From Candidatus Thermoflexus sinensis (GTDB lineage Bacteria > Chloroflexota > Anaerolineae > Thermoflexales > Thermoflexaceae): a stretch of 36,475 nucleotides of DNA. The stretch lies in the NCBI GenBank assembly GCA_016842045.1, contig JAEVEY010000195.1, positions 1 to 36,475 of the forward strand, read 5' to 3'. A model generated the notes under the pieces. That model searched no databases. It was given only the letters and a program-made list of their open reading frames with translations, and was not told where the DNA came from. This document shows positions 14,952-23,702 of this stretch, one piece after another; position 1 is the first letter of the stretch, and each line of letters begins with the position of its first letter. Position numbers and translations under genes: made by a program.

Positions 14952-16319
14952 TTACCACCGAGGCCGTGGCCACAACAAATCCACCACGCCCTCAAATTCC
15001 CCGATGGGATAGACGAACTTCAGCTCGCCGTTCTGCCACTGCGTGACCAGATAGTCGCGCCCGATGGGAAGACCCCGCTCATCCCAGTGGAAATCCCCCA
15101 TTATGGTCTTCACCGGGTTGTCCTTGGTGCGCGAGGCCAGCCAATCCCGGATCGCCTTGTTATCCGTCGAGCCAACCGCCCGGACCGCCTGCTCGATGCC
15201 CTGGCAGACCGCGAAGGGGATAGCCTCATCTTCATCCGGCTCCCGGCCATATTTCGCCTTGAAAGCCTGGATGAAATCCTGATTGCTGAAGGGCTCGCCT
15301 GCCAGCAGGCCCACATAACGAACCAGTGGATGCCAGGAGGCATGGATGATGATGCCATTGACGGCATCCCCCAGCGCCTCCTTGAATTCAACCTGTGTCC
15401 CCTGGGAGGTATAGATCATCTTGGGATTGGCCCCTACCGTCTTCAGGGCGCGGACCAGCTGAATGATGTCATCCGGCGAGCCCGAAGCGGCCATGACCAG
15501 GTCAGGATTGCTGGCCTTGATCGCGTTGGCCAGGGTCAGCCAGTCTGTGAAGCCCTCCGGCCATTTTTGAGTGAACACAACCCGAATCCCCGCCTGAGCT
15601 AAGAATCCCGGCGCCAGGTCAATCACCTTGCCGGTCCCCGGGATTTCCACTTTCCCGCCCAGCAAGCCGTTGGCGATGGCATTGCCGAAAAACTCGTCCG
15701 CATGGACCACTGCAGCGGTCTTTGGGAAGTCCTCAGCCGGGATAATGCCCTTATCCCGATATGCGATTAAGGCCCGCAATGGTGCGTTGCCAATGTATTC
15801 CACCGCACCTTGCTGGAAATAGAAGATATACTTGAACCCTCGTTCCCAGATGCGCAACGCTCCGCCTGAGGGGATGGGATAAACATAGCCAGCCTTCTCC
15901 GCCACCGCGGAGGCGGCGAAGTTCAGACGGCTGGCGAAGGTTCCAAACAGGAGATCCACTTTATCCACATTAATGAAGCGCTCATGCTGCGAAACGGTCA
16001 CCTCGTTGTCCGAGCGATTGTCCTGCACGATCAGCTCCACCGGCCGTCCGAGCAGGCCGCCCTTCTGGTTGATCAGATCCACACAGAGCTGATAACCATC
16101 CCGGTGCTTGGTGCCTGCGATCGCGAGATCGCCGGTCAGAGGGATAGAGAGGCCAATGCGGATTGGGCGAGGCGGTGTGGTCGGCGTCGCCGGAGGAACG
16201 GTCGGCGAGGATACCGCTGACGTTGGCGCAGGTGGAGTAGCTGTGGGGGTCGCCGTGGCACCTTCACAGGCGCTGAGGAGAAGGACCAGAACAAGAACGA
16301 TATAACGGAGTTGCTTCAT
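14952..16319 (-). CDS. ABC substrate-binding lipoprotein, Leu/Ile/Val-binding type (LivK-like)
   Basis: This 455-residue protein carries a lipoprotein signal ending in LLLSAC (Cys18). A low-complexity Thr/Pro/Ala/Ser linker of about 35 residues follows, typical of surface lipoproteins in Chloroflexota. The type I periplasmic-binding fold begins at PIRIGLSIPLTGDLA and continues with LVDLINQKGGLLGRPVELIVQDNRSD, the HAAT binding-protein hallmark. It should capture the substrate outside the membrane for the LivGFHM genes that follow. AAAGGAGG precedes the ATG. Specificity is unknown; family members bind amino acids, amides or aromatic acids. Confidence 0.94.
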   Translation of the reverse strand: MKQLRYIVLVLVLLLSACEGATATPTATPPAPTSAVSSPTVPPATPTTPPRPIRIGLSIPLTGDLAIAGTKHRDGYQLCVDLINQKGGLLGRPVELIVQDNRSDNEVTVSQHERFINVDKVDLLFGTFASRLNFAASAVAEKAGYVYPIPSGGALRIWERGFKYIFYFQQGAVEYIGNAPLRALIAYRDKGIIPAEDFPKTAAVVHADEFFGNAIANGLLGGKVEIPGTGKVIDLAPGFLAQAGIRVVFTQKWPEGFTDWLTLANAIKASNPDLVMAASGSPDDIIQLVRALKTVGANPKMIYTSQGTQVEFKEALGDAVNGIIIHASWHPLVRYVGLLAGEPFSNQDFIQAFKAKYGREPDEDEAIPFAVCQGIEQAVRAVGSTDNKAIRDWLASRTKDNPVKTIMGDFHWDERGLPIGRDYLVTQWQNGELKFVYPIGEFEGVVDLLWPRPRW

Positions 16320-16482
16320 GATCCACCTCCTTTCCTGCCGTAGGATTTAATTTGACCTGCGACCTGATCCATCGAAGAGAGGCTTTCATTGGGCCAGGGA
16401 GACGATCTGCGACCATCCCCCTGGCCTCTATCGCTTTCGGACCGCCAGGCAGATGGGGAGGCCGGGATCGTTCCCAGCTGCC
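16320..16482. other. Intergenic gap between LivK-like and aldehyde dehydrogenase genes
   Basis: This 163-base gap holds the LivK ribosome site (AAAGGAGG) and an inverted repeat GGCCAGGG (16392-16399)/CCCTGGCC (16419-16426) separated by 19 bases. I could not find a convincing -35/-10 pair here, although a secondary promoter for the importer genes would fit this position. Confidence 0.3.
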
Positions 16483-17976
16483 CTATCGCCGATTTAGAAC
16501 CATTAACTTTAACTCCGTCATTTCCTGGATGGCGTAGCGCACCCCCTCCCGTCCGAAGCCAGACAGCTTGACACCGCCGTAGGGCATATGATCCACCCGG
16601 AATGTGGGCACATCGTTCACGATCAGGCCGCCGACCTCGATGTGCTCGAATGCCGCTTCGATCAAGCGGAGATCGCTGGTGAAGATCCCAGCCTGCAACC
16701 CATAATCGCTGCGATCGACCGCGCGGATAGCCTCTATCGGATCCGCATAGCGGTAGAGGCCGATCAGAGGCCCGAAGACTTCCTGACAGGAGACTTTCAT
16801 ATCCTCACGGATCGAGGTCAGGATGGTGGGTTCCCACAGGTTTCCGGTCCGCCGTCCTCCGATCAGCACCTTCGCGCCGCCGGCGACGGCCTCCTGAACC
16901 CATGCCTCGATGCGTTCGGCAGCTTCCCGATCGATCACCGGACCGACATCGGTTGTCTCTTCCAGAGGGTCTCCCACGCGGAGGACAGAAACCCGCTGCA
17001 GGAGGCGATCCACAAAGGCTTCATAGATTTCCTCATGGATGTAGACCCGTTGCACGGAGATGCAGGACTGACCAGCATAAGTGAACCCACCCCAGGTCAC
17101 CCGCTCGGCGGCGTAATCCAGATCGGCATCCCGGTGAATAATCACCCCGGCGTTTCCTCCCAGTTCCAGGGTCACCCGCTTCCGGCCGGCACGAGCTTTC
17201 AATCCCCATCCCACCGCTGGGCTGCCGGTGAAGGTCAACATGCGGATCCGATCATCCCGCACCAGGAGCTCCGCATCCTGTGTTGTGCACGGAATCACAG
17301 CGAACCCCTCCGGGGGCCAGCCCGCTTCCAGAACGACCTCACCCAGCTTCAGGGCGCTGATTGGTGTCTTGGTGGAAGGTCGGATCAGAATCGGGTTACC
17401 CGCCGCCAGCGCCGGCGCCACCTTATGGACCACGAGGTTCAGCGGGAAATTGAAGGGTGTGATGCCCAGGATAGGGCCGATAGGAACCCGGCGCACATAT
17501 CCAATGCGCCCCTCCGCCCCAGGGACCCAGTCCAGAGGCACGATCTCGCCGTAGATCCGCTTCGCCTCCTCGGCAGCCACCTTAAAGGTGAAGATCGCCC
17601 GATCCGCCTCCACCCGGGCCGTGCGAATGGGCTTTCCGGCTTCCAGAGCGATGGTTCGGGCAAACTCTTCACGCCGGGCCGCGATCCCCACGCTGATCCG
17701 CTCCAGGATCTCCGCCCGCTTCCAGGAGGGCATCCGCCGCGTGGTCTCAAAAGCCCGGGTGGCAGCGGCCATCGCCGCCTCCAGCTCGTTGGGCCCCGCC
17801 CGATGCACCACAGCCACCGGAGATTCATCGTAGGGGCTTCGCACCTCCACCGCATCTCCAGTGCGGATCCAGCGCCCCGCCACCAGAACTCCGTATTCGC
17901 CCAGAGGAAGTTCTACGGATCGGGCGCCTTCCACCGCCAGCGTCATGGATCCTCGCAACCGCCCCTGATCGCTCAT
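16483..17976 (-). CDS. NAD(P)-dependent aldehyde dehydrogenase
   Basis: This 497-residue ALDH-superfamily enzyme oxidises an aldehyde to the acid or thioester. The catalytic Cys305 lies in AGQSCISVQR, the general base Glu271 in LELGGN and the oxyanion Asn176 in PFNFP. The cofactor loop TFTGSPAVG is intact. The overall sequence resembles the GAPN/lactaldehyde-type branch. The ATG at 17976 follows AGGAGG by six bases and lies 18 bases past the E2 stop. It could oxidise an aldehyde generated by the molybdenum hydroxylase or hydrolase steps; this is inference from context. Confidence 0.93.
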   Translation of the reverse strand: MSDQGRLRGSMTLAVEGARSVELPLGEYGVLVAGRWIRTGDAVEVRSPYDESPVAVVHRAGPNELEAAMAAATRAFETTRRMPSWKRAEILERISVGIAARREEFARTIALEAGKPIRTARVEADRAIFTFKVAAEEAKRIYGEIVPLDWVPGAEGRIGYVRRVPIGPILGITPFNFPLNLVVHKVAPALAAGNPILIRPSTKTPISALKLGEVVLEAGWPPEGFAVIPCTTQDAELLVRDDRIRMLTFTGSPAVGWGLKARAGRKRVTLELGGNAGVIIHRDADLDYAAERVTWGGFTYAGQSCISVQRVYIHEEIYEAFVDRLLQRVSVLRVGDPLEETTDVGPVIDREAAERIEAWVQEAVAGGAKVLIGGRRTGNLWEPTILTSIREDMKVSCQEVFGPLIGLYRYADPIEAIRAVDRSDYGLQAGIFTSDLRLIEAAFEHIEVGGLIVNDVPTFRVDHMPYGGVKLSGFGREGVRYAIQEMTELKLMVLNRR

Positions 17977-17994
17977 TCCGAGCCTCCTGCGCGG

Positions 17995-19272
17995 TTAGTG
18001 AAGAAGTCCTAAGGGCTCTTCAATCAACTCGGCCAGTGTGTCCAGAAATTGTGCCGCCCGCGCTCCATCGACCACCCGGTGATCGCACGCCAGTGTGAGG
18101 GTCAGCATCGGCTGCACCGCGGGTTGCCCATGCATCGGGACGACACGCTCTGCAATTCGTCCCACCGCCAGAATCGCTGCTTGTGGAGGATTGACGACTG
18201 GCATAAAGGCGTCGATGCCATACATCCCCAGATTGCTGATCGTGAAGGTCCCACCCTGCACATCCTCGGGCCGCAGCCGTCCCGCCCGAGCCCGTTCCAC
18301 CAGATCCTGACGTCGGGTTGCGATCTCCTCTAAGGTAAGCCGGTCCGCGTGGTGGATCACCGGCACCACCAGCCCATCCTCGGTCGCCACCGCCAGGCCA
18401 ATGTGGATCTCTTTATGAGTGATGATGGTGCCTTCATGCCACCAGGCATTGATACGCGGATGTTCTCGGAGGGCGGCGGCTACCAGCTTGATCAAAAGAT
18501 CGGTGTAAGTCAGGCGAATGGAACTTCGCTTCTGGGCTCGTTCATGCCAGGTGAGCAGGCGGGCAGCCTGAACCTCCCGCTGCAGGTAAAAATGAGGCGT
18601 TTGGGACCAGCTATGGGTCAGGCGCTCCACCATCGTCCGCCACACGGTGGAAAGTGGTGGAGGGGATGATTCAGCTGCCTGCCGTACGGCGTGGACGGCC
18701 AGTACATCCGCGGCCCGCACAGCCCCTTCCGGGCCGGATCCCTGCACCTGACGCAGGTCGATCCCCAGTTCCTGGGCCAGACGACGGGCTTTCGGCGAGG
18801 CCGGAATCCGTCCTTCAGGATGGGACGGGGACGCCGAGCGCTGGCGCTGTTCCAGATACGCCAGGACATCCTGTTTGCGAACCCAGCCGCCTTCCGGGCG
18901 GATCTCCCGAAGATCAATGCCATGCTCCGCGGCCAGGCGGGCCGCTACAGGTGTCGCCCGAACTTCCGTATCAGCCGCTCCCAAGGAAACGGATCTTTCA
19001 GAGGGTGGAGAACTTTCCGGCTCAGGTGTTGATTCGCCTGGTGCAACAATCCAGGCAATGACTTGGCCGACTGGGGCTTCCTCTCCCTCCCGAAGCCGGA
19101 TCCCCGTGAGGATTCCAGAAGCAGGCGCCTCGATCTCGACCGTCACCTTATCGGTCTCGATCTCCATCAGCGGCTCGCCTGCCTGTACCAGGTCTCCTTC
19201 TCGTTTCAGCCAGCGCACTAACCGACCCGTCCGCTGGGCGGCACCCAGGGCGGGCATGATCACCTCACGCAC
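17995..19272 (-). CDS. Dihydrolipoamide acyltransferase E2 of a 2-oxoacid dehydrogenase complex
   Basis: This is a 425-residue E2. An N-terminal lipoyl domain carries the lipoylated Lys42 in EIETDKVTVE. Two successive peripheral-subunit-binding-like segments follow (about residues 105-140, RATPVAARLAAEHGIDL, and 157-192, PASPKARRLAQELGIDL); most E2 proteins carry one. The C-terminal catalytic domain has the DHRVVDG motif with the catalytic His398. The start is a GTG at 19272 with GGAGG 10 bases upstream, matching the usual start of E2 proteins at xxEVIMPALG. It transfers the acyl group from E1 to CoA. No E3 gene lies in the window. Confidence 0.93.
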   Translation of the reverse strand: MREVIMPALGAAQRTGRLVRWLKREGDLVQAGEPLMEIETDKVTVEIEAPASGILTGIRLREGEEAPVGQVIAWIVAPGESTPEPESSPPSERSVSLGAADTEVRATPVAARLAAEHGIDLREIRPEGGWVRKQDVLAYLEQRQRSASPSHPEGRIPASPKARRLAQELGIDLRQVQGSGPEGAVRAADVLAVHAVRQAAESSPPPLSTVWRTMVERLTHSWSQTPHFYLQREVQAARLLTWHERAQKRSSIRLTYTDLLIKLVAAALREHPRINAWWHEGTIITHKEIHIGLAVATEDGLVVPVIHHADRLTLEEIATRRQDLVERARAGRLRPEDVQGGTFTISNLGMYGIDAFMPVVNPPQAAILAVGRIAERVVPMHGQPAVQPMLTLTLACDHRVVDGARAAQFLDTLAELIEEPLGLLH

Positions 19273-19388
19273 TGGGGCGATTCCTCCTTTCGATCATTCA
19301 CACCATGGGCAATACAGTTGCCTTTGGGTCATGGAATGGGATCAACTACTTTCTATGTCCCAAGGGGCCAGTCCGGTGGAAGGAGAAA
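19273..19388. other. Gap between the interrupted M24 gene and E2
   Basis: This 116-base gap contains the E2 ribosome site. I see no clear promoter, terminator or small gene in it. Confidence 0.3.
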
Positions 19389-20747
19389 TCAGCGCATCGA
19401 CATCCCTTCCCACCGCGCGCTTTCGACCACGGTCTGGACCCGGCTCAAAGCTCCCGGATTGTTGAGGTTTGACTGAGTCTCCCGGATAGCAGAGAGCGGA
19501 CCCGTAGCAGTGTAGTAGCGTGTGCCGGCTACAATGGGCTCTTCCGCCGGGAAGCGGGTGATCACCTCGCAGCCCTCTTTGGTGACCACCACCATCTCCT
19601 CAATGCGAGCCGCGGACCACCCATCTGAAGCTGGCCAGAAAGTTTCGAGGGCGATCACCATGCCCTCTTCAATCACCTCGGGATGATCCAGGGAGACCAG
19701 GCGGCTGAAAATCGGCTTTTCCCAGATCGAAAGTCCCACACCGTGGCCATACTGAAGGGCAAACGCCGCTTCTTCGTTGGGGAAGCCGAACTCCTCCGCC
19801 CTTGGCCAGACCTTCACCACATCCGCCGTGGTCACGCCCGGTCGGATCAGTTCGATGGCCGCATCCAGATAGTCCCGGCATCGCTTGTAGGCATCGATCT
19901 GGGCCTTGGAGGCGCTTCCGACAAAGAAGGTGCGGTAATAGCAGGTGCGGTAGCCGTTATAGCTGTGTAGGATGTCGAAATAGGCGGGGTCGCCCGGCCG
20001 CAGAATGCGATCACTGAAGACGTGGGGATGGGGATTACAACGCTCTCCCGAGATGGCGTTGACGCCTTCCACGTGCTCCGAGCCCAGGTCGTAAAGTACT
20101 TTGGCGACCAGACCGACCAGCTCGTTCTCACGCACCCCCGGCCGCATGGCCCGGTAGAGCTCCTCATAGGCGGCGTCGACCATGGCACAGGCCGTGTTGA
20201 TCAGGATGATCTCGTCCTGTGTCTTGATCTTACGGGCCCCCATCAGCAATTGCTGCCCATCCACCACCTTCAGCCCTTCTTTTTGCAGGGCGAACAGCAC
20301 AGGAGGCTCCACGATGTCCACCCCCAGGGGCTCCCGATGGAGGCCTCGCTCCTCCAGCTCGATGCGGATCTTGCGGGCCACATCCTCCGCCCGCTGGGCA
20401 TCCGGTGGCATCGCACCGCGCAGCGTGGAGATCCCGGCTCGCGAGCGCTCGGGTCCCAGCCAGGGGCAATAGAGCTGATGATGACGGGCTGCCGAACCGA
20501 AATCCCACACAATCGGCTCATCGTCCCGGGGGAGCAGGCAAAAGCGAGCTACCTTGTCCATTGCCCAGGTGCCAATATGGGTGGCACTAAGATAGCGGAT
20601 ATTGGCCATGTCGAAGCACAGCAACGCGCCCAGCTCGGACCGCTGAAGAAGCGTTTGGATCCGATGGAGCCGTTCCCGCCTCAGGCGCTCGAAATCGACA
20701 CGGGCCTACCAATCCACACCCATCGTTCCGAAGGTTTTCAACCCCAT
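19389..20747 (-). CDS. M24 (aminopeptidase P-like) gene with an in-frame TAG at codon 14
   Basis: AAAGGAGG precedes an ATG at 20747, giving MGLKTFGTMGVDW, then TAG (20706-20708), then in the same frame ARVDFERLRRERLHRI and the whole 411-residue remainder. The gene is intact apart from one amber codon, probably GAG to TAG. The family commonly has Glu after this Trp (from memory). Its start lies 16 bases past the E1-beta stop. The M24 domain keeps one Asp (YFDILHS), the His (YGHGVGL) and both Glu (ALETFWP, RIEEMVV); the second Asp is Cys (RTCYYR). It could be a recent pseudogene, a sequencing error, or a gene restarted at TTG 20624 or ATG 20609. Confidence 0.8.
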
Positions 20748-20763
20748 GGCACCCTCCTTTCGT

Positions 20764-21786
20764 TCAGACGCGGCCACACAGGGTTTTCGCCGCTTCCACC
20801 ACCCTCTCCGGGGTGGGAACGGTGAGATCCTCCAGGGGCGGAGAGAACGGAACAGGGACATCCATCGCCCCCAGACGGATCACCGGCGCGTCCAGGTAGT
20901 AAAAGGCACCCTCGGTGATCACAGAGGCCAGCTCGGCTGTCGCCCCATAGCTCTGATGGCCCTCGTCCAGGATGATGACCCGCCCGGTTTTCCTGGCGGA
21001 TTCGATCAACGTCTTCCGATCCAGTGGGACCAGCGTTCGGGGATCTACCACCTCCGCTTCAATACCCAGCTCCGCCAGCCGTTGAGCCGCCTCTATAGCG
21101 ACATGGACCATACGGCCGATGGCCACGATCGTGAGATCCCGACCTTCCCGTTTGATGTCCGCCACGCCGAAGGGGATGGTGTATTCCTCAGCAGGGACAT
21201 ATCCGCGCATGCTATACATCGCTTTGTGCTCGAAGAAGAGGACCGGATTATCGTCCCGGATCGCGGTTTTCAGCAGACCTTTGGCATCATATGGGGTAGA
21301 AGGAATGACCACCTTCAGGCCGGGAATATGGGCGAACCAGGCGTGTAAACTCTGGCTATGCTGAGCCGCTTTCCGCAGCGTGGCACCCATAGTGGCGCGG
21401 ATCACCATGGGGACCTTCCATTTCCCGCCGGACATGTAATGCACTTTGGCAGCCTGATTGACGATCTGATCCATTGCCAGCGTGAGGAAGTCCCCAAACA
21501 TGATGTCCACCACCGGTCGCATTCCGGTCATCGCTGCTCCCACCGCGATGCCGGTGAAGCCAGCTTCTGAAATGGGGGTATCGATCACGCGCTGGGGCCC
21601 GAATTCTTCCACCAACCCTTTCAGAACCTTGAAGGGAGTTCCTGCCTCCGCCACATCCTCGCCCATAATGAATACCCAGGGATCCCGGCGCATTTCCTCG
21701 GCCAGGGCCTCACGGATCGCCTGGGCCATTGAGATCACCCGATCTGTCGTGCTGCTCTCATAGCTGTGCTTCATTGGCGTAGACAT
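20764..21786 (-). CDS. 2-oxoacid dehydrogenase E1 component, beta subunit
   Basis: This is a roughly 340-residue E1-beta of a pyruvate/branched-chain/acetoin-type dehydrogenase. Family hallmarks are FIMGEDVAEAGTPFKVLKGL, VIDTPISEAGFTGIAVGAAMTGMRPV, the FGDFLTLAMDQIVNQAAK helix and the transketolase C-terminal domain (VVDPRTLVPLD, ILDEGHQSYGATAELAS). With E1-alpha it forms the TPP-dependent heterotetramer that decarboxylates the 2-oxoacid. The ATG at 21786 is chosen for a GAGG upstream; ATG 21774 or 21729 are alternatives. It overlaps the end of the E1-alpha gene by 29 bases. Confidence 0.93.
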   Translation of the reverse strand: MSTPMKHSYESSTTDRVISMAQAIREALAEEMRRDPWVFIMGEDVAEAGTPFKVLKGLVEEFGPQRVIDTPISEAGFTGIAVGAAMTGMRPVVDIMFGDFLTLAMDQIVNQAAKVHYMSGGKWKVPMVIRATMGATLRKAAQHSQSLHAWFAHIPGLKVVIPSTPYDAKGLLKTAIRDDNPVLFFEHKAMYSMRGYVPAEEYTIPFGVADIKREGRDLTIVAIGRMVHVAIEAAQRLAELGIEAEVVDPRTLVPLDRKTLIESARKTGRVIILDEGHQSYGATAELASVITEGAFYYLDAPVIRLGAMDVPVPFSPPLEDLTVPTPERVVEAAKTLCGRV

Positions 21787-22786
21787 GCCGCGCCACCTCA
21801 TCCAGATCGGGATAGGGTGCATTCAACGCGAACGCCAGGGCCGCTTCAACCTCCGCGCGGACCTCGCGGTCAATCGCCTCCAGGATCCGTTCATCTGCAA
21901 TGCGTTCCTGGAGCATCCATGAGCCCAGCAATCGAATCGGATCCCGCTCGCTTTTCCACCACTCCTCTTCCTCGCGAGAGCGATAGTAAGAACGATCGAT
22001 ATCTCCCACGTGATGTCCGTAATAACGATAGGTGTTGCAGAGCAGGAAAGCTGGCCCTTCCCCGGCGCGTGCGCGTTCGATCAGACGCTGGGCAACGAAA
22101 TACACCTCTCGCACATCCTGCCCATCCACCGCCTCCGCATGGATCCCAAACGCCCGTGGGCGATCCAGGATCTCTCCAGCCAGGACCTCCTGATAGGGGG
22201 TGTATTCGGTGTAGAGGTTGTTCTCGCAGACATAAATGACGGGGAGCTTCCAGAGAGAGGCCATGTTCATCACTTCGTAGAGCACCCCCTGCCCGAGGGC
22301 GCCCTCCCCAAAGAAGCAGACCACCACCTGGTCGGTCCCCCGCATTTTTGCGGAAAATGCCGCACCGGTGGCGATCCCAACAGCCCCTGCTACGATAGCG
22401 TTGGCTCCCAGATTCCCTGTGTCCGGATCCGCGATGTGCATGGAGCCACCCTTGCCTCGATTATAGCCGGGGGCCTTGCCCAACAATTCGGCAAACATTC
22501 GATCCATAGAGGCGCCCTTTGCCAGACAATGGCCGTGCCCTCGATGGGTGCTGGTAATGTAATCGTCCCGCCGCAACGCCTCGCAGACTCCGACCGCCAC
22601 TGCCTCCTGGCCAATATAGAGGTGGGCCAGGCCTGGCATCTTCGCGCTCACATAGAGCTCATTCACCTGCTCCTCGAAGCGACGGATCCGCAGCATCTGT
22701 CGATACATGTGAAGCCATTGCTCGCCATCGACCGTCAGATAGACAGAACGCTCTGCGCGGATTTTCGGCCCCGAAGATGACATCAT
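21758..22786 (-). CDS. 2-oxoacid dehydrogenase E1 component, alpha subunit
   Basis: This roughly 342-residue E1-alpha has the AHLYIGQEAVAVGV and STHRGHGHCLAKGA motifs. It also has the TPP-binding stretch GEGALGQG through VCENN, with Glu replacing the usual Asp of GDGA. A YRYYGHHVGD phosphorylation-loop-like segment lies near residue 265. The profile resembles the acetoin dehydrogenase/pyruvate dehydrogenase E1-alpha group. The ATG at 22786 has GGGAGGA six bases upstream; the frame extends to a TTG at 22801 that precedes the ribosome site. It starts 22 bases past the reductase gene. Confidence 0.93.
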   Translation of the reverse strand: MMSSSGPKIRAERSVYLTVDGEQWLHMYRQMLRIRRFEEQVNELYVSAKMPGLAHLYIGQEAVAVGVCEALRRDDYITSTHRGHGHCLAKGASMDRMFAELLGKAPGYNRGKGGSMHIADPDTGNLGANAIVAGAVGIATGAAFSAKMRGTDQVVVCFFGEGALGQGVLYEVMNMASLWKLPVIYVCENNLYTEYTPYQEVLAGEILDRPRAFGIHAEAVDGQDVREVYFVAQRLIERARAGEGPAFLLCNTYRYYGHHVGDIDRSYYRSREEEEWWKSERDPIRLLGSWMLQERIADERILEAIDREVRAEVEAALAFALNAPYPDLDEVARHVYANEAQL

Positions 22787-22808
22787 CGACGCTCCTCCCA
22801 ACAGCGGA

Positions 22809-23690
22809 TCAGGCCTCCAGGCCCGACATGCGAGCCAGGACGTGGAAAACGACGGCGAAATCCTGATGAGCCAGCCCCATCCCCCGTGCCGCGGTCAGGA
22901 ACTCGTTGGCCACAGCCGTGGTCGGCAAGGGGACATTCAGGCTGCGCCCCATTTCCAGAGCCAGCAGAAGATCCTTCTGCATCATATTGACGTCAAACCA
23001 GGCTTCCTCCGGCATCCGGAGGACAAAGGGGCCGCGATATTTCAACATGGGGGAAGCGACCACGCTGTTCAGCAGAGCGCGCACGGCGATCTCGCGGGGA
23101 ATACCGCTCTTCTCAGCCAGAAGGACGGCTTCGCTGAAGGCCAGCATCTGAACGGCTAATCCCAGGTTGACAGCAATCTTCATGGCCACCGCCAGCCCAT
23201 TGGGGCCAACATAGGTAACCGTGGGCCCAATGTCCTGGAGAATGGGCAGCACCCGTTCGAAGACCTCTCGATCTCCGCCGACCATGATCGAAAGCTGGCC
23301 AGCCTCCAGGGTGGAGACGCTGCCGGAAACTGGCGCATCTAACATGGCTGCCCCGCGAGCGGCCACCTGAGCCGCCAGCTCCCGGCTGAAGGCCGGGCTG
23401 ACTGTACTCATATCGATATAAACCTTCCCCGGCCCCAAACCGGCCAGGATTCCATCTGGCCCCAGGGCAATAGCTTGCAGGGCCCGGGTGTCTGTAACCA
23501 TAGAGAAAATGATATCCGCCGCTTCGGCCACGGCCCGAGGGCTATCAGCCCATTGCATCCCGGCTTCGATCAGCCAGCGGGCCTTTTCCTTAGTTCGGTT
23601 GTAGCCGGTCACCACGTGGCCGGCGTCCATCAACCGCTTGGCGATCCGGCCACCCATCGTGCCCAATCCGACGAATCCCAGATTGGCCAT
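22809..23690 (-). CDS. NAD(P)-dependent beta-hydroxyacid dehydrogenase (3-hydroxyisobutyrate dehydrogenase-like)
   Basis: This 293-residue reductase has the N-terminal Rossmann motif GFVGLGTMGGRIAKRL. A following YNRT suggests NADP preference, because Arg replaces the acidic residue used by NAD enzymes. The substrate motif DAPVSGS includes Ser122, and the catalytic Lys171 lies in GLAVAMKIAVN. Length is normal for 3-hydroxyisobutyrate, tartronate semialdehyde and glyoxylate reductase relatives. Substrate is unknown. It is the second gene of the leftward run, 12 bases after the GntR gene. Confidence 0.92.
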   Translation of the reverse strand: MANLGFVGLGTMGGRIAKRLMDAGHVVTGYNRTKEKARWLIEAGMQWADSPRAVAEAADIIFSMVTDTRALQAIALGPDGILAGLGPGKVYIDMSTVSPAFSRELAAQVAARGAAMLDAPVSGSVSTLEAGQLSIMVGGDREVFERVLPILQDIGPTVTYVGPNGLAVAMKIAVNLGLAVQMLAFSEAVLLAEKSGIPREIAVRALLNSVVASPMLKYRGPFVLRMPEEAWFDVNMMQKDLLLALEMGRSLNVPLPTTAVANEFLTAARGMGLAHQDFAVVFHVLARMSGLEA

Positions 23691-23702
23691 TCGGACCTCT
23701 CC

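Noticed and set aside
16588-18012. Long open frame on the plus strand opposite the aldehyde dehydrogenase gene (474 codons)
   Set aside because: It is a shadow in GC-rich DNA: low-complexity His/Arg/Pro-rich translation, no ribosome site, and the opposite strand encodes a clear ALDH with all catalytic residues.
20706-20708. TAG as a pyrrolysine codon
   Set aside because: No pyrrolysine genes or downstream signal are visible, and the family is not known for it; nonsense mutation or sequence error is simpler.
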